From Flagellimonas sp. S3867 (GTDB lineage: Bacteria; Bacteroidota; Bacteroidia; Flavobacteriales; Flavobacteriaceae), in the NCBI RefSeq assembly GCF_014698935.1, contig NZ_JACVMN010000002.1:558001-622000 (forward strand): 64,000 bases of DNA, read 5' to 3'. Each line of letters starts with the position of its first letter. The first letter of the stretch is position 1. A model generated the notes under the pieces. That model was not told where the DNA came from and ran no database searches. It worked only from the letters and a program-made list of their open reading frames with translations. This document shows, piece by piece, positions 30,409-40,361 of this stretch. A program made the translations under genes and the position numbers.

Positions 30409-31518
30409 TTACGAAGCCAAACTACGGTTTCTATACTCTGAAGGAGTAACACCCGCATATTTTTTAAACGCATTGTAAAAGGACATCCTATTATTGAAAC
30501 CTGCTTTGAACGCAATATCAGAAATGTTCAAGTCAGAAGCTTTTTCATCACCCAGCATTTTTTCCGCTTCTTCAACCCTATACTTGTTTACGTATTCGTA
30601 AAAGCTCATTCCAAAACATTCATTAATGATTTGAGAGGCATGGTGCCTAGACACATTCAACTTATCAGCCAAGTCGGTCAATTTCAACTCGCAATCCAAG
30701 TACAACGAATTCGACTCCATAATAAGGAGTAGTTTTTCTTTATACTCATTTAAAACCTTTTTTGATAGTCCTGACTTTTGATATTTTATTAAAGGAAAAA
30801 CCTTGTTCAGCGGTTTTCCATCAAAAACTTCCGTAAAACTAAACCCAAAATATGAGGTCATGGTTATAAAAGCAATCATCGAAAAGCTGATAAAGTAGTC
30901 GGCACTATTGGACAGAACTCCTATCTTATAAATTATAAAATAACCTGCCCAGGCCAGTCCGAAAAGCGAAAAAGTGACTGTTGTTAATTTTAACCAAAGT
31001 TTGATTTCTTTGTCTTTGGCATAATACGCTTTAAAAGTCTTATAGCAGAAAAAGGCATACGCCATTAACACAACTGAAAGTATTACATACAAAGCTTCAT
31101 TATTGATAAAAAGATAATTATTCAACTCTCCTTTATTAAGGATAAGTGTTTTCTTTTCAACGGACAATCCATAAAATCTTATAAAGTTCAACACTACAAT
31201 GAAGACGGGTATAAAATGAAAAAAGTCCTTAGCCAAATTAACTTTTAACCCAGTGGTCAAATTTCTTATATAGAAATAAAACAACGGACCATAAAGAGAA
31301 AAGAGCACAAAATATACATTGCTAAATGCGTTCGTTACAAAAGAATCGGGATAGGCCCAATACCAAGTGTTGTATGAAAGATTGAAAGAAAAAAACATCA
31401 AAAAAATACCCCACAGAATATTTCCGTAACGTGGTCTGCTTTTTTTTCCAAAAAAAAAGAATGAAAGCAGCAGCCCTTGAAATGCAAAACTAATGGTTGT
31501 GATTTCCCAAATATTCAT
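30409..31518 (-). CDS. Membrane-anchored AraC-family transcriptional regulator
   Basis: A 369-residue protein with about seven hydrophobic segments in residues 1-235 and a C-terminal AraC/XylS DNA-binding domain (about 265-369). The two HTH units are LTDLADKLNVSRHHASQIIN and ISDIAFKAGFNNRMSFYNAF. The final APSEYR-type signature reads GVTPSEYRNRSL. Such proteins in Bacteroidota are thought to sense an envelope signal directly. It is a close paralogue of the regulator at 32902-34014. It lies downstream of the double-domain DUF1579-like gene on the same strand. Confidence 0.9.
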   Translation of the reverse strand: MNIWEITTISFAFQGLLLSFFFFGKKSRPRYGNILWGIFLMFFSFNLSYNTWYWAYPDSFVTNAFSNVYFVLFSLYGPLFYFYIRNLTTGLKVNLAKDFFHFIPVFIVVLNFIRFYGLSVEKKTLILNKGELNNYLFINNEALYVILSVVLMAYAFFCYKTFKAYYAKDKEIKLWLKLTTVTFSLFGLAWAGYFIIYKIGVLSNSADYFISFSMIAFITMTSYFGFSFTEVFDGKPLNKVFPLIKYQKSGLSKKVLNEYKEKLLLIMESNSLYLDCELKLTDLADKLNVSRHHASQIINECFGMSFYEYVNKYRVEEAEKMLGDEKASDLNISDIAFKAGFNNRMSFYNAFKKYAGVTPSEYRNRSLAS

Positions 31519-31668
31519 AGCAAAATATCTTGTACTAAAGATACTATAATGGGAAGTTGGGCCAGTAAATCTACATCGGGACTTGCTTGAATTTATATTT
31601 ATATTCGGGTATCACAGTACCGAAAATCATCTGCTTTTTAATACACCAATAGATAGTAGACAGCCCGA

Positions 31669-31698
31669 AACTCCTCTTCCAAAAAAGGAAGAGGAGTT
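31669..31698. terminator. 12-bp perfect hairpin between the DUF1579-like and AraC genes
   Basis: AACTCCTCTTCC (31669-31680), a loop of six A, then GGAAGAGGAGTT (31687-31698). It lies downstream of the minus-strand gene that ends at 31782. There is no T tract after it on that strand, so it may be an mRNA 3' stabiliser or a factor-dependent stop rather than a classical terminator. Confidence 0.55.
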
Positions 31699-31781
31699 GT
31701 GCTAATTTTTTGGTGCAACGCCAACCATGCAAGGGAGGTGCTTCCCCCATTGGCTATTGCCAAAAAGAAAAGGACTTCTAC

Positions 31782-32756
31782 TTAAGATTTAGAGCTAGTG
31801 GTCTTTACTCGGTTACCCTTGATCTTTGAGATGGTCTTTAAACTACCATCTTCTTGTCGAACATCCCATTTCCAGTCAAAGGAGTCTTGTTTAATATTGT
31901 AAAAACGTATTTCAAAGCTCCTCTTGTCATCAGTCATAACAATGGTACCATCATCCTTGGTGTTGGCTGTCCAAATTTCTGAAATGGTATTGCTTTGATC
32001 ATTTACCCAAGCATTCATCCAACTTCCTGTTTTAGGATTAAAGGTTCTAATATTAGTGCCCTTTACGGTTGGTGATTCCCAGTAATCTTGAATCGCTTTT
32101 CCATCTAGTATAGTCCTCCATTCCCATTTTGCATTGGCCACATTCCAATTTCCATCTTTGTCCAGATTATATACCTCGCAATTCCAATTTCCTATAAAAC
32201 TTGTAAAATCGGGTTTTTCTGGGGAAAGACCACTTATTTTATCATCCTTGGCTCTTGTGTAAAATATTTGCCAGTTCTGCTTCCATGTTTTGCCCGCATC
32301 AACAGATGCTTCCCAGTCCCAAGTGAAGGAATCCTTTTTGATATCATGAAAAACCATTCTTAGAATTACCTCTTTCTCTTTAATTTTGATTGGCTCCGTC
32401 TTAAAAATTCTTTTGTTGCCCTCAAATTCTCCAGTAAAGTCGTAATAACTCTGTAGGTTATCATTCCACGATTGTTTCCATTTCTTTAAAAAAGGAACGT
32501 ACATGGATATACTTGCACCCTTAAATCCTTTTTGTGAACCTTCGGTAATCGCAAAGTTTTCATGAATGGATTTACCATCTAACGTGGAGGTAACAATATT
32601 GATTCCCTTTCCGATCTTACCATCCTCTTCATCCCAGGTGGCATCCCATTTGCCTACCCAAAAATTAAAATAATTCTCGTTTTCATTTGGAAGTTCTGTT
32701 TGCCCAAAAGCATTCAAACAAATCCCCAATACCAGTAAATAAATTTTGTTTTTCAT
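31782..32756 (-). CDS. Secreted protein with two DUF1579-like domains
   Basis: A 324-residue protein with a signal peptide (1-18, AFG-Q). Two tandem barrel-type domains follow. Residues 25-170 match the single-domain protein at 29335-29880 almost throughout. Residues 180-315 form a more distant copy (FIGNWNCEVYNLDKDGNW, KQDSFDWKWDVRQEDGS). The repeated tryptophan-rich QDSFxWxW motif ends each domain. The function is unknown; a secreted binding protein is likely. It lies between two paralogous AraC regulators on the same strand. Confidence 0.72.
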   Translation of the reverse strand: MKNKIYLLVLGICLNAFGQTELPNENENYFNFWVGKWDATWDEEDGKIGKGINIVTSTLDGKSIHENFAITEGSQKGFKGASISMYVPFLKKWKQSWNDNLQSYYDFTGEFEGNKRIFKTEPIKIKEKEVILRMVFHDIKKDSFTWDWEASVDAGKTWKQNWQIFYTRAKDDKISGLSPEKPDFTSFIGNWNCEVYNLDKDGNWNVANAKWEWRTILDGKAIQDYWESPTVKGTNIRTFNPKTGSWMNAWVNDQSNTISEIWTANTKDDGTIVMTDDKRSFEIRFYNIKQDSFDWKWDVRQEDGSLKTISKIKGNRVKTTSSKS

Positions 32757-32901
32757 TTAAATAAGTTTAATACGTTAGCTATCAACCTCAGTTTTCCTTT
32801 GATCTGAGTATTATTATATACCAAAGTTTGTATGATTGCAGGCAGATGGTGTTAATATCCGTCGGAATTAACACTCAATTGAATGGAAGTGTGCTAAAAG
32901 T

Positions 32902-34014
32902 TCATGAGGCCATGTTCTGGTTTCTGAACTCCGTGGGGGTTATACCAATGTATTTTTTGAATGCATTATAGAAAGATATACGATTATTAAAGCCCACTTG
33001 ATAGGCAATGTCTGTAATGTTCATTTCGTGGTCCTTGTCATCTACCAACATCCTTTCCGCCTCCTCAATCCTATACTTGTTCACAAACTCGTAAAAGCTC
33101 ATTTGAAAACACTCGTTTATAATTTGCGAGGTGTTATGTCGAGAAAGATTCATCATTACAGCCAAATCCGTTAGCTTTAGTTCACTCTCCAGATAAAGCG
33201 ATTTAGATTCCATTAAGTCAAGAAGCTTTGTTTTGTAATCATTTAAAACGCTTTTTGAAAGACCCGATTTCTTATACTTAATTATAGGGAAAATCTTTTT
33301 TAAAGCTTTCCCGTTGAATACACCACTGTGGTAAAACCCAAAATAAGAAGTCAAGCCAATAAACACTCCCATCATAATGGTAATCGAATAATCTTGAGAT
33401 TGATCTATGAGGCCTGTTTTGAAAAGTGCAAAATACAAGAGCCAAGAGATGGCAAAAAAACCAAAGGTCGCCGAAACCAACTTCAGCCAAAGTTTCATTT
33501 CTTTGTCTGCCACATATTTATTCTTATTGGTCAAATAAGAGCCCAAAGCATATGCTATTGTTGATGCAATCAAGAAGTAGAAAACAATGTCTCCAGAAAT
33601 AAAAATATAATCTCCGGGGTCCAACTCTTGATTATCTATCATAAGCTTTTCATCCGTAGAAAGTACATAGTACCGAATGAAGTTTGTCAGCACCAAAATT
33701 GGAACAATACAATGTAAAAGAATTTCCTTTCCGTTTGGTTTCTTGTCAGATACCAAGGTTTTGATATATAGGTAAAAGAGTGGTCCATAAAGTGAAAAAG
33801 GTAGATAGTAAACCCAATTCAAGGAAAGTACAATAGAGCTATCCGGATATAACCAAAACGAAACATTATATATAATGTTCAAGCCGAAAAGGAAAAGGAA
33901 AATTGCCCAGATCCAATTTGCCTGCCTTACCCCACTTTTTTTAAACCAAAGAAAACCTGAGTAAATAAATGCCTGAAAAGCAAAACATATGAGTATGGTT
34001 TCCAATAATCTCAT
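32902..34014 (-). CDS. Membrane-anchored AraC-family transcriptional regulator (paralogue)
   Basis: A 370-residue protein with the same layout as the regulator at 30409-31518: about seven TM segments (1-235) and a C-terminal AraC domain with LTDLAVMMNLSRHNTSQIIN and ITDIAYQVGFNNRISFYNAF, ending TPTEFRNQNMAS. Runs such as GLSKSVLNDYKTKLLDLMES are near-identical to its paralogue. It lies upstream of the double-domain DUF1579-like gene, and divergent from the PUL regulator at 34343, so it may control either side. Confidence 0.9.
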   Translation of the reverse strand: MRLLETILICFAFQAFIYSGFLWFKKSGVRQANWIWAIFLFLFGLNIIYNVSFWLYPDSSIVLSLNWVYYLPFSLYGPLFYLYIKTLVSDKKPNGKEILLHCIVPILVLTNFIRYYVLSTDEKLMIDNQELDPGDYIFISGDIVFYFLIASTIAYALGSYLTNKNKYVADKEMKLWLKLVSATFGFFAISWLLYFALFKTGLIDQSQDYSITIMMGVFIGLTSYFGFYHSGVFNGKALKKIFPIIKYKKSGLSKSVLNDYKTKLLDLMESKSLYLESELKLTDLAVMMNLSRHNTSQIINECFQMSFYEFVNKYRIEEAERMLVDDKDHEMNITDIAYQVGFNNRISFYNAFKKYIGITPTEFRNQNMAS

Positions 34015-34342
34015 TGCAAAGTTTAATTTACTTAAAGTTACTGCAAAATAGGTCTAAGGGCTGTTAAGTTTCGTCGGGATTAACAAAGGAATCGACCATA
34101 GAGCACAGATAAACTACAATGTGCTTTGTATTTGTTATGAATTTAAAAAACTCAAGGTCGGATACCGCCCTAGAATAATAAACAAAAAACTCAAGAGAAT
34201 AAGAGCCATTCGCCCTCACACCGATCTTTTGTAATCCTTTTATTGAGCATATCTCTTCAAAGCTCCTAAATTGTTGAGTCATATTGCCCTTGCCTTACTA
34301 TTATTATTTAAATTGGGAATCGGTGCATAAAGCCCATTAAAA
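34015..34342. other. Divergent promoter region between the AraC gene and the PUL regulator
   Basis: A 328-bp spacer holding the promoters of both flanking genes. An open frame of 72 codons on the minus strand (34064-34282) has no recognisable domain, and I do not call it a gene. No perfect TAnnTTTG box or clear operator was seen. Confidence 0.4.
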
Positions 34343-37093
34343 ATGTGGAGATATTTTCTATTTATCCTGGTTTTGACTGTCTCAACATCGAGTTTTAGCC
34401 AAAACCTTTTGCCGCCCATATATAACTACAAACTTTCAGAATACATGGGAGCGAGTAAAAACTGGGGGTTGGCCGTCAACGATGAAGGTGAGCTTTTCGT
34501 GGCCAACAATAAAGGTCTGCTTCATTTTAATGGTGAAAAGTGGGTGCTAAATAAATTGCCAAATAATACCATAATTAGGTCGGTAGCGGTGGTAGATGAT
34601 AAAATTTTCACTGGGTCTTATGAGGAATTTGGTTTTTGGAAGAAAAACAACTTAGCAGAACTTCAATATACTTCATTAACCCATCTCATAAAAGACCATG
34701 AGTTTACCAGTGAGGAATTCTGGGAAATACTTTCAGTGGAAGATCAAGTGGTTTTTAGGTCATTTTCAACAATATATAGTTATTCGGGCGACAAAATAAC
34801 ATATATAGATCCCCCTCAGATTATATCGGACATTTTAGTCAGTGAAAATCGTTTAATCGTTGCCGGTGGAACTGAAGGGCTTTTTGAAGTGATCGGAGAA
34901 CATTTGATTCCACTAAATAACCAAGACATTCTTTTTGGAAAAACTTTGACCGATATGATCACTTTTAACGGTGGCATTCTAATTGGAACCAAACTCAATG
35001 GTTGCTATCTGTGGAACGGTCAAGATATTGTGCCTTGGAATGTTGGACTTAACCAAAACCTAAAACAACATCAACTTAACAAAATCTTGAAATTGGCCGA
35101 AAACTCATTAGCCTTTGGCACCATTAAAAATGGAGTGTATCTCTATAATACCCTTACTGGTGAATCTAAGATTTTAAACAGAGAGGCTGGACTTCAGAAC
35201 AATACTGTGTTGTCCATGCAGCGCTTCCAAGATCAATTATGGCTAGGTCTCGACAATGGTTTGGCGCGCACCAATTTAAACAACCCCATAACCTATTTTA
35301 CGGATTTCTCGGGTACTTTGGGGATGGTCTATGACATGGCTTTTCACCAAAACAAGTTATATCTGGGTAGTAACACCGGCGTGTTTTATTTTGATGGTGA
35401 CCAAATTAAGTTTGTTAATGGCTCACAAGGCCATGTTTGGGATCTGGAAGTTGTTGAGGGAGATTTATTATGTGGTCACAATACGGGAACATATCGAATT
35501 GGCCCCAATACATTTGAAAAAATATCTCCCTTTTCTGGCGGATATGGTTTTGCAAGAGTGCCCGAACAAAACTCCGTTTACATCCAAGGAACCTATAATG
35601 GCTTGGTCAAGTATAAAAAAGGCGACAATGGAAATTGGGATTCGTATAGAATTAGCGATATAAAAGAACCTGTTAAGCACCTTTGCTTTGAGACTCCAAA
35701 TATTCTATGGGTTGCTCATCCATATAAAGGATATTCTAGATTAAAAATTGACGACAAGTATGAAAATATCATTGATAGTAAGGAATACTTTAATCAAAAT
35801 GCGCCCAGTGAATACAACATTAAGCTTTATAATATCAAAAACCAGATTGTTTTCCGGGGTGAAAACTCATGGTATAAATATGACCCCATAGTAGATCGTA
35901 TAGTAGTTTTCGATGAATTTCAAAAATTCAATGATCACGAGCTTCTTTTTTATGATCAAAGCCATTTCTCATTTGTGAACCGTGAAGGCAAAAAGGAAAT
36001 CATTCATACAAACTTAAAGCAAGATAGTTTGACCATTAGTGATTTTTCGCTGAACGAACGATTGGCACCCGATTCCCAAAACATCATTAAAATAAACGAT
36101 TCTATTTCCTATGTCACTTTAAGTGATGGGTTTGCCATGATCAATAGGGGCGCCATACAAAATTGGCTTAAGGGCACAAGTCTTCCCACTCCAAAACTGA
36201 ATCTGGTCAAAGATGAAAAAACCACTTATCCCAGTGATGGCAATTCAATTAAGATCCCCTATAAAAATTCTCAGGTTATATCTTTTGAAGTGTCTTCCCC
36301 TGAATTGATTCAGCCTAGATATTTTTATGAATTGATAGGTCCCAAAAGTTATGCTGAGTTTACCGAAGAGGGAACCATCGAATTTCAAAACCTGTCACAT
36401 GGGGAATACCGATTCAAAGTATCTACGGTGGGACAAGGAAGCAAAGTCTCCCAGTCTGTTTCATTCCTTTTTGAAATAGCTCCGCCCTGGTATTTATCCA
36501 AAGGAAGCATTTTGTTATACATTCTTATTGGAATTGGCATAGTGCTTATGGTTAGATTTTACAACCGAAGAAAATTCAAAAGAAAACAAAGGGAGCTCGA
36601 ACTACAGATGAAAAAAGAGCAAAAAGAGCAAATGGCCGCTTTGGAAAAAGATAAGCTGGCACGGGAAATAAAACTTAAACAAAATGAATTGGCCAGTACT
36701 ACCTTGAACATTGCCAAAAAGAACGAGATGATTCTTGAACTCAAGAATATGCTAGTTGTGAACAAGGACAAATTTTCCAATTCACAACGGTATCGTTCCT
36801 TTATCAAAAAGCTCAACAACTCAATTCAAGACACGGACGATTGGAAACGCTTTGAAGTCAATTTCAAGGAACTCCATGAAGATTTCTTTGAAAGACTGCT
36901 CAAACAATATCCTAACCTCACCCCAAAAGATCTTAAACTCTGTGCCTATCTTAAAATGAATTTGTCCACAAAAGAGATAGCCCCGCTAATGGCCATTTCT
37001 GTTAGAGGTGTTGAAATACATCGGTACAGATTGCGCAAAAAACTGGAAATTGATAGCACAAAAAGTCTATCCAACTTCTTAATAACATTCTAA
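34343..37093 (+). CDS. Beta-propeller / Y_Y_Y sensor with LuxR-type HTH output
   Basis: A 916-residue one-protein sensor-regulator. It has a signal peptide or anchor (1-19), then a large periplasmic sensor of two-component-regulator propeller repeats (about 30-600, for example GLAVNDEGELFVANNKGLLHF). Next come a Y_Y_Y domain (about 625-710), a TM at about 718-738, a Lys/Glu-rich coiled coil (740-800), and a C-terminal LuxR-like HTH (860-916, NLSTKEIAPLMAISVRGVEIHRY). There is no histidine kinase or receiver domain. It lies 228 bp upstream of susC on the same strand, the usual place of the transcriptional activator of a PUL, so it probably senses the glycan fragment released here. Confidence 0.9.
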   Translation: MWRYFLFILVLTVSTSSFSQNLLPPIYNYKLSEYMGASKNWGLAVNDEGELFVANNKGLLHFNGEKWVLNKLPNNTIIRSVAVVDDKIFTGSYEEFGFWKKNNLAELQYTSLTHLIKDHEFTSEEFWEILSVEDQVVFRSFSTIYSYSGDKITYIDPPQIISDILVSENRLIVAGGTEGLFEVIGEHLIPLNNQDILFGKTLTDMITFNGGILIGTKLNGCYLWNGQDIVPWNVGLNQNLKQHQLNKILKLAENSLAFGTIKNGVYLYNTLTGESKILNREAGLQNNTVLSMQRFQDQLWLGLDNGLARTNLNNPITYFTDFSGTLGMVYDMAFHQNKLYLGSNTGVFYFDGDQIKFVNGSQGHVWDLEVVEGDLLCGHNTGTYRIGPNTFEKISPFSGGYGFARVPEQNSVYIQGTYNGLVKYKKGDNGNWDSYRISDIKEPVKHLCFETPNILWVAHPYKGYSRLKIDDKYENIIDSKEYFNQNAPSEYNIKLYNIKNQIVFRGENSWYKYDPIVDRIVVFDEFQKFNDHELLFYDQSHFSFVNREGKKEIIHTNLKQDSLTISDFSLNERLAPDSQNIIKINDSISYVTLSDGFAMINRGAIQNWLKGTSLPTPKLNLVKDEKTTYPSDGNSIKIPYKNSQVISFEVSSPELIQPRYFYELIGPKSYAEFTEEGTIEFQNLSHGEYRFKVSTVGQGSKVSQSVSFLFEIAPPWYLSKGSILLYILIGIGIVLMVRFYNRRKFKRKQRELELQMKKEQKEQMAALEKDKLAREIKLKQNELASTTLNIAKKNEMILELKNMLVVNKDKFSNSQRYRSFIKKLNNSIQDTDDWKRFEVNFKELHEDFFERLLKQYPNLTPKDLKLCAYLKMNLSTKEIAPLMAISVRGVEIHRYRLRKKLEIDSTKSLSNFLITF

Positions 37094-37321
37094 GTGCTTA
37101 GAATGCAGAAGTTTTCTTACACCTTTCGGCTAAAACCAAATACATCATTACTACATCAAAATTTCAAAATTCCTTCTTTTTTAATCATTTAAACTACTGC
37201 AAAGCCCCTAAAAAAGGACTTCACAGAGCTAAAGGGATATGATGTATTTTTTATGTACTCCTTTTAGACATGCCAACCACAAGCCATTGTTAATTTAGCA
37301 AAAACACAACTCAACTTTTAA

Positions 37322-40300
37322 ATGATTATGAAAATTAGAAACGAATTATTGGTGATTTTGCTTTTATTCTCCCAAATTATTGTGTTTGGGCAAAGTAATA
37401 TTACCGTTTCAGGAACCGTTGTCGATGAACAAGGAGGACCTTTGCCTGGAGCTTCTGTTGTTTTAAAGGGTACAACAAATGGTGTGCAAACCGATTTTGA
37501 CGGGAACTACTCGCTAAGTAATGTTGATCCCTCAGGAACTTTGGTGTTTAGCTATCTTGGCTATAGCTCATTAGAGCTTTCGGTAAACGGGCAAACCTCC
37601 TTAAACGCCATCCTCCAAATAGACACACAATTTCTTGACGAAGTTGTGGTAGTTGGGTATGGTGAACTTAAGGTAAAAGATTTAACCTCTGCAATCACCA
37701 CAGTAAATTCGGAGGTGTTGGACCTTGCTCCTGTTGGGCAGCCTATGCAAGCACTTCAAGGAAGGGTAGCTGGGCTGCAAATAGTGAATAATGGAGGGCC
37801 TGGACAATCGCCAACTGTTCGTGTAAGGGGTATTGGTTCATACGATACCGGAGCATCCGGTCCCTTATTTGTAGTTGATGGTGCTTTTTTTAATGATATA
37901 GCCTTTTTAAACCCAACGGATATAGAATCCATTTCTATACTAAAAGATGCTTCGGCAGCTGCCATTTATGGTGTTAGAGCCGCAAATGGGGTCGTATTGA
38001 TAGAGACCAAATCGGGCAAATTCAACCAGAAAACACAAATTAATTACGATGGTTATTCCGGATATCAGGTGCCTCAAAATGTACTTAAAATGGCCAACGC
38101 GGAGCAGTTTACCAACTTGGCTTTGGAATCGGGGTCCGCACCTGATGCAGAATTTATTTTAAATGCGATGCAGCGGTACGGACGAAGCAGAATAAACCCC
38201 AACGTCCCTGATGTAAATACAGATTGGTATGATGAAGTAATGCGTTTGGCCTTGATACAAAATCACAGTATAGGTATCTCGGGAGGTAGCGATAGCGCCA
38301 CCTATGCCATTGGTGCCAATTATTTCGAACAAAATGGTCTTTTGAAGATGAAGAACGAATACGAGCGTTTTAACCTAAGGGCAAAACTTGATTTTAAGGC
38401 CAATGATTGGCTAAAAGTTGGAGGAAGTGTGGTCTTTAGTAATTCAACTCGATTTGATGCAGAAAACTCTGCTTGGCGGAGAGCATATTTTGCTGTACCA
38501 ATTTTACCAGTATTTGACCCTATTTTAGAAGAAGATCCAAATGTTTTCCCCACAGCATATGCAAATGCCCAGGATTTAGGTTACAGAGGAGGTCAAAACC
38601 CATTTCCCATTATGGATTTCAGTGAGAACAGGTCCAAAATAAGGAATATTGTAGCCAATTTCTACGCGGAGGTCTCCCTAGTTCCTGAAAAGTTAAAGTT
38701 TAGAACAGCATACAACCATAACTTTGAGAGTATCAACCGAAGAGAGGTAAGATTGCCCTACTTTATTGGGGACAATTTTCAAAGGGTAGATGCAAGCCTT
38801 CTAAAAAGAAGTGTGACCACCTCCAACCAAATATGGGACAATACGTTGACCTTTACCGATGCGTTTGAAAAGCACAACCTAACCGTTTTAGCTGGCACCT
38901 CTTTCAGGGATGAGGCCTTGGATTTAATTCAAGCCCGAGGACTTAATTTTCCTTTGACTGGTGAAGAAGCTTATTTTATTAACCTGGCCCAAACTATTGT
39001 GGAAGAAGACACGTTTGATGGTGGGGCAAGGGAATTTGGCTTTTCCTACTTCGGAAGGATATCCTACAATTTTGATAATCGCTATCTATTATATGGCACC
39101 TTCCGAGCCGATGGCACAAATAAGTACCAAGAAAAATGGGGTTACTTTCCAACCGTGGGTGCAGGTTGGGTAGCTTCTGAAGAAGCCTTTTTTCCAGAAA
39201 ACAATGTGGTCACCTATTTGAAGCTGAGAGGAAGTTGGGGTGAATTGGGCAATGATAGGATTCCTTCCAGTGAAGGATCTATAACCTCCGAAGTGGTGAC
39301 AACAGCTTTGGGCGATATCCTTTTTAGCGGTCTGAATACCAGTAGTGATTTTACAGCCTTAAAATGGGAAGTTACCGAAGAAATCAATGCCGGCCTTTCA
39401 GCTAGAATGTTCAATAATAACCTTTCAGTAGAGGCCGATTATTATGTCCGTGATACCAAAGATGCGGTAATTCCAGTGCTTCGACCACTAATTCCAGGTG
39501 CAACACGACAGAATGTTGGTGAAATACGAAACACCGGTTTGGAAATATCTTTGAATTGGGATAAAAAAGTATCGAATGACTTCAGCTATTCCGTTGGGGC
39601 CAATTTTGCCACTTTGGACAATGAAGTTCTCGGTTTGGGCGGGGCCGAATTTTTGGACGCCGGAACAGCAGAGTTTCGTCAACGCTCCATAGTAGGAGAA
39701 TCCATATTCGCGTTTTTTGGAAGAGAGGTCATAGGCGTCTATCAAAACGATGCTCAAATACAGGCCGATCCTGTAGCGGTGGCCAATGATTTGGTGCCAG
39801 GCGACTTCATTTATAGGGATATCAATGGTGATGGAGATATTAATGACGACGATCGCACCGTTCTTGGCTCTTTCTTGCCTTCTTATTCCTTTGGATTTAA
39901 CTTTGGGTTCAATTATAAGAATTGGGATTTTTCCACAAGCGCCATTGGACAAGGCGGCAATTCCATTCTAAATAGGAAAAGAGGAGAGGTGATTTTCACC
40001 AACGATACCAACTGGGATCGCGATTTTGCAGTGAATAGATGGCATGGTGAGGGCACCACAAATAGCTACCCTTCATCAGCAGGAATCAGAAAGGGGTGGA
40101 ACCAGCGCCTCAACAACTTCTTCATAGAAGACGGTGACTTTTTTAGAATTCAAAACATAACACTTGGGTATACCATAAACAAGGACGGAGCCCAAAAAGG
40201 AATTCCCCAAGTGAGAATCTATGCGACCGCCGAAAAACCACTGACTTTGTTCAACTACAATGGATTTAATCCTGAAGTGCCAAACGGAGTGGACAACGAA

Positions 40301-40351
40301 ACCTACCCCGTGCCGGCAGTCTACACTATTGGAGTCAATGTAAAAATTTAA
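37322..40351 (+). CDS. SusC-like TonB-dependent glycan transporter of the PUL
   Basis: A 1009-residue outer membrane transporter. The start is at 37322 or 37328 (MKIRNELLV). It has a signal peptide (about 1-23, VFG-Q), a carboxypeptidase-D-like domain (about 26-100, VSGTVVDEQGGPLPGASVVL), a TonB-box-like EVVVVGYGE near 112, a plug with QPMQALQGRVAGLQI and VRVRGIGS, and a barrel ending TIGVNVKI. It has the classical SusC features and is followed 10 bp later by susD. It should import oligosaccharides released by the GH144 enzymes at the cell surface. Confidence 0.96.
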   Translation: MIMKIRNELLVILLLFSQIIVFGQSNITVSGTVVDEQGGPLPGASVVLKGTTNGVQTDFDGNYSLSNVDPSGTLVFSYLGYSSLELSVNGQTSLNAILQIDTQFLDEVVVVGYGELKVKDLTSAITTVNSEVLDLAPVGQPMQALQGRVAGLQIVNNGGPGQSPTVRVRGIGSYDTGASGPLFVVDGAFFNDIAFLNPTDIESISILKDASAAAIYGVRAANGVVLIETKSGKFNQKTQINYDGYSGYQVPQNVLKMANAEQFTNLALESGSAPDAEFILNAMQRYGRSRINPNVPDVNTDWYDEVMRLALIQNHSIGISGGSDSATYAIGANYFEQNGLLKMKNEYERFNLRAKLDFKANDWLKVGGSVVFSNSTRFDAENSAWRRAYFAVPILPVFDPILEEDPNVFPTAYANAQDLGYRGGQNPFPIMDFSENRSKIRNIVANFYAEVSLVPEKLKFRTAYNHNFESINRREVRLPYFIGDNFQRVDASLLKRSVTTSNQIWDNTLTFTDAFEKHNLTVLAGTSFRDEALDLIQARGLNFPLTGEEAYFINLAQTIVEEDTFDGGAREFGFSYFGRISYNFDNRYLLYGTFRADGTNKYQEKWGYFPTVGAGWVASEEAFFPENNVVTYLKLRGSWGELGNDRIPSSEGSITSEVVTTALGDILFSGLNTSSDFTALKWEVTEEINAGLSARMFNNNLSVEADYYVRDTKDAVIPVLRPLIPGATRQNVGEIRNTGLEISLNWDKKVSNDFSYSVGANFATLDNEVLGLGGAEFLDAGTAEFRQRSIVGESIFAFFGREVIGVYQNDAQIQADPVAVANDLVPGDFIYRDINGDGDINDDDRTVLGSFLPSYSFGFNFGFNYKNWDFSTSAIGQGGNSILNRKRGEVIFTNDTNWDRDFAVNRWHGEGTTNSYPSSAGIRKGWNQRLNNFFIEDGDFFRIQNITLGYTINKDGAQKGIPQVRIYATAEKPLTLFNYNGFNPEVPNGVDNETYPVPAVYTIGVNVKI

Positions 40352-40361
40352 AAAAAAGAAA

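Noticed and set aside
34064..34282. 72-codon open frame on the minus strand between the AraC gene and the PUL regulator
   Set aside because: No recognisable domain, and it lies in the expected divergent promoter region; the length is within chance for AT-rich DNA.
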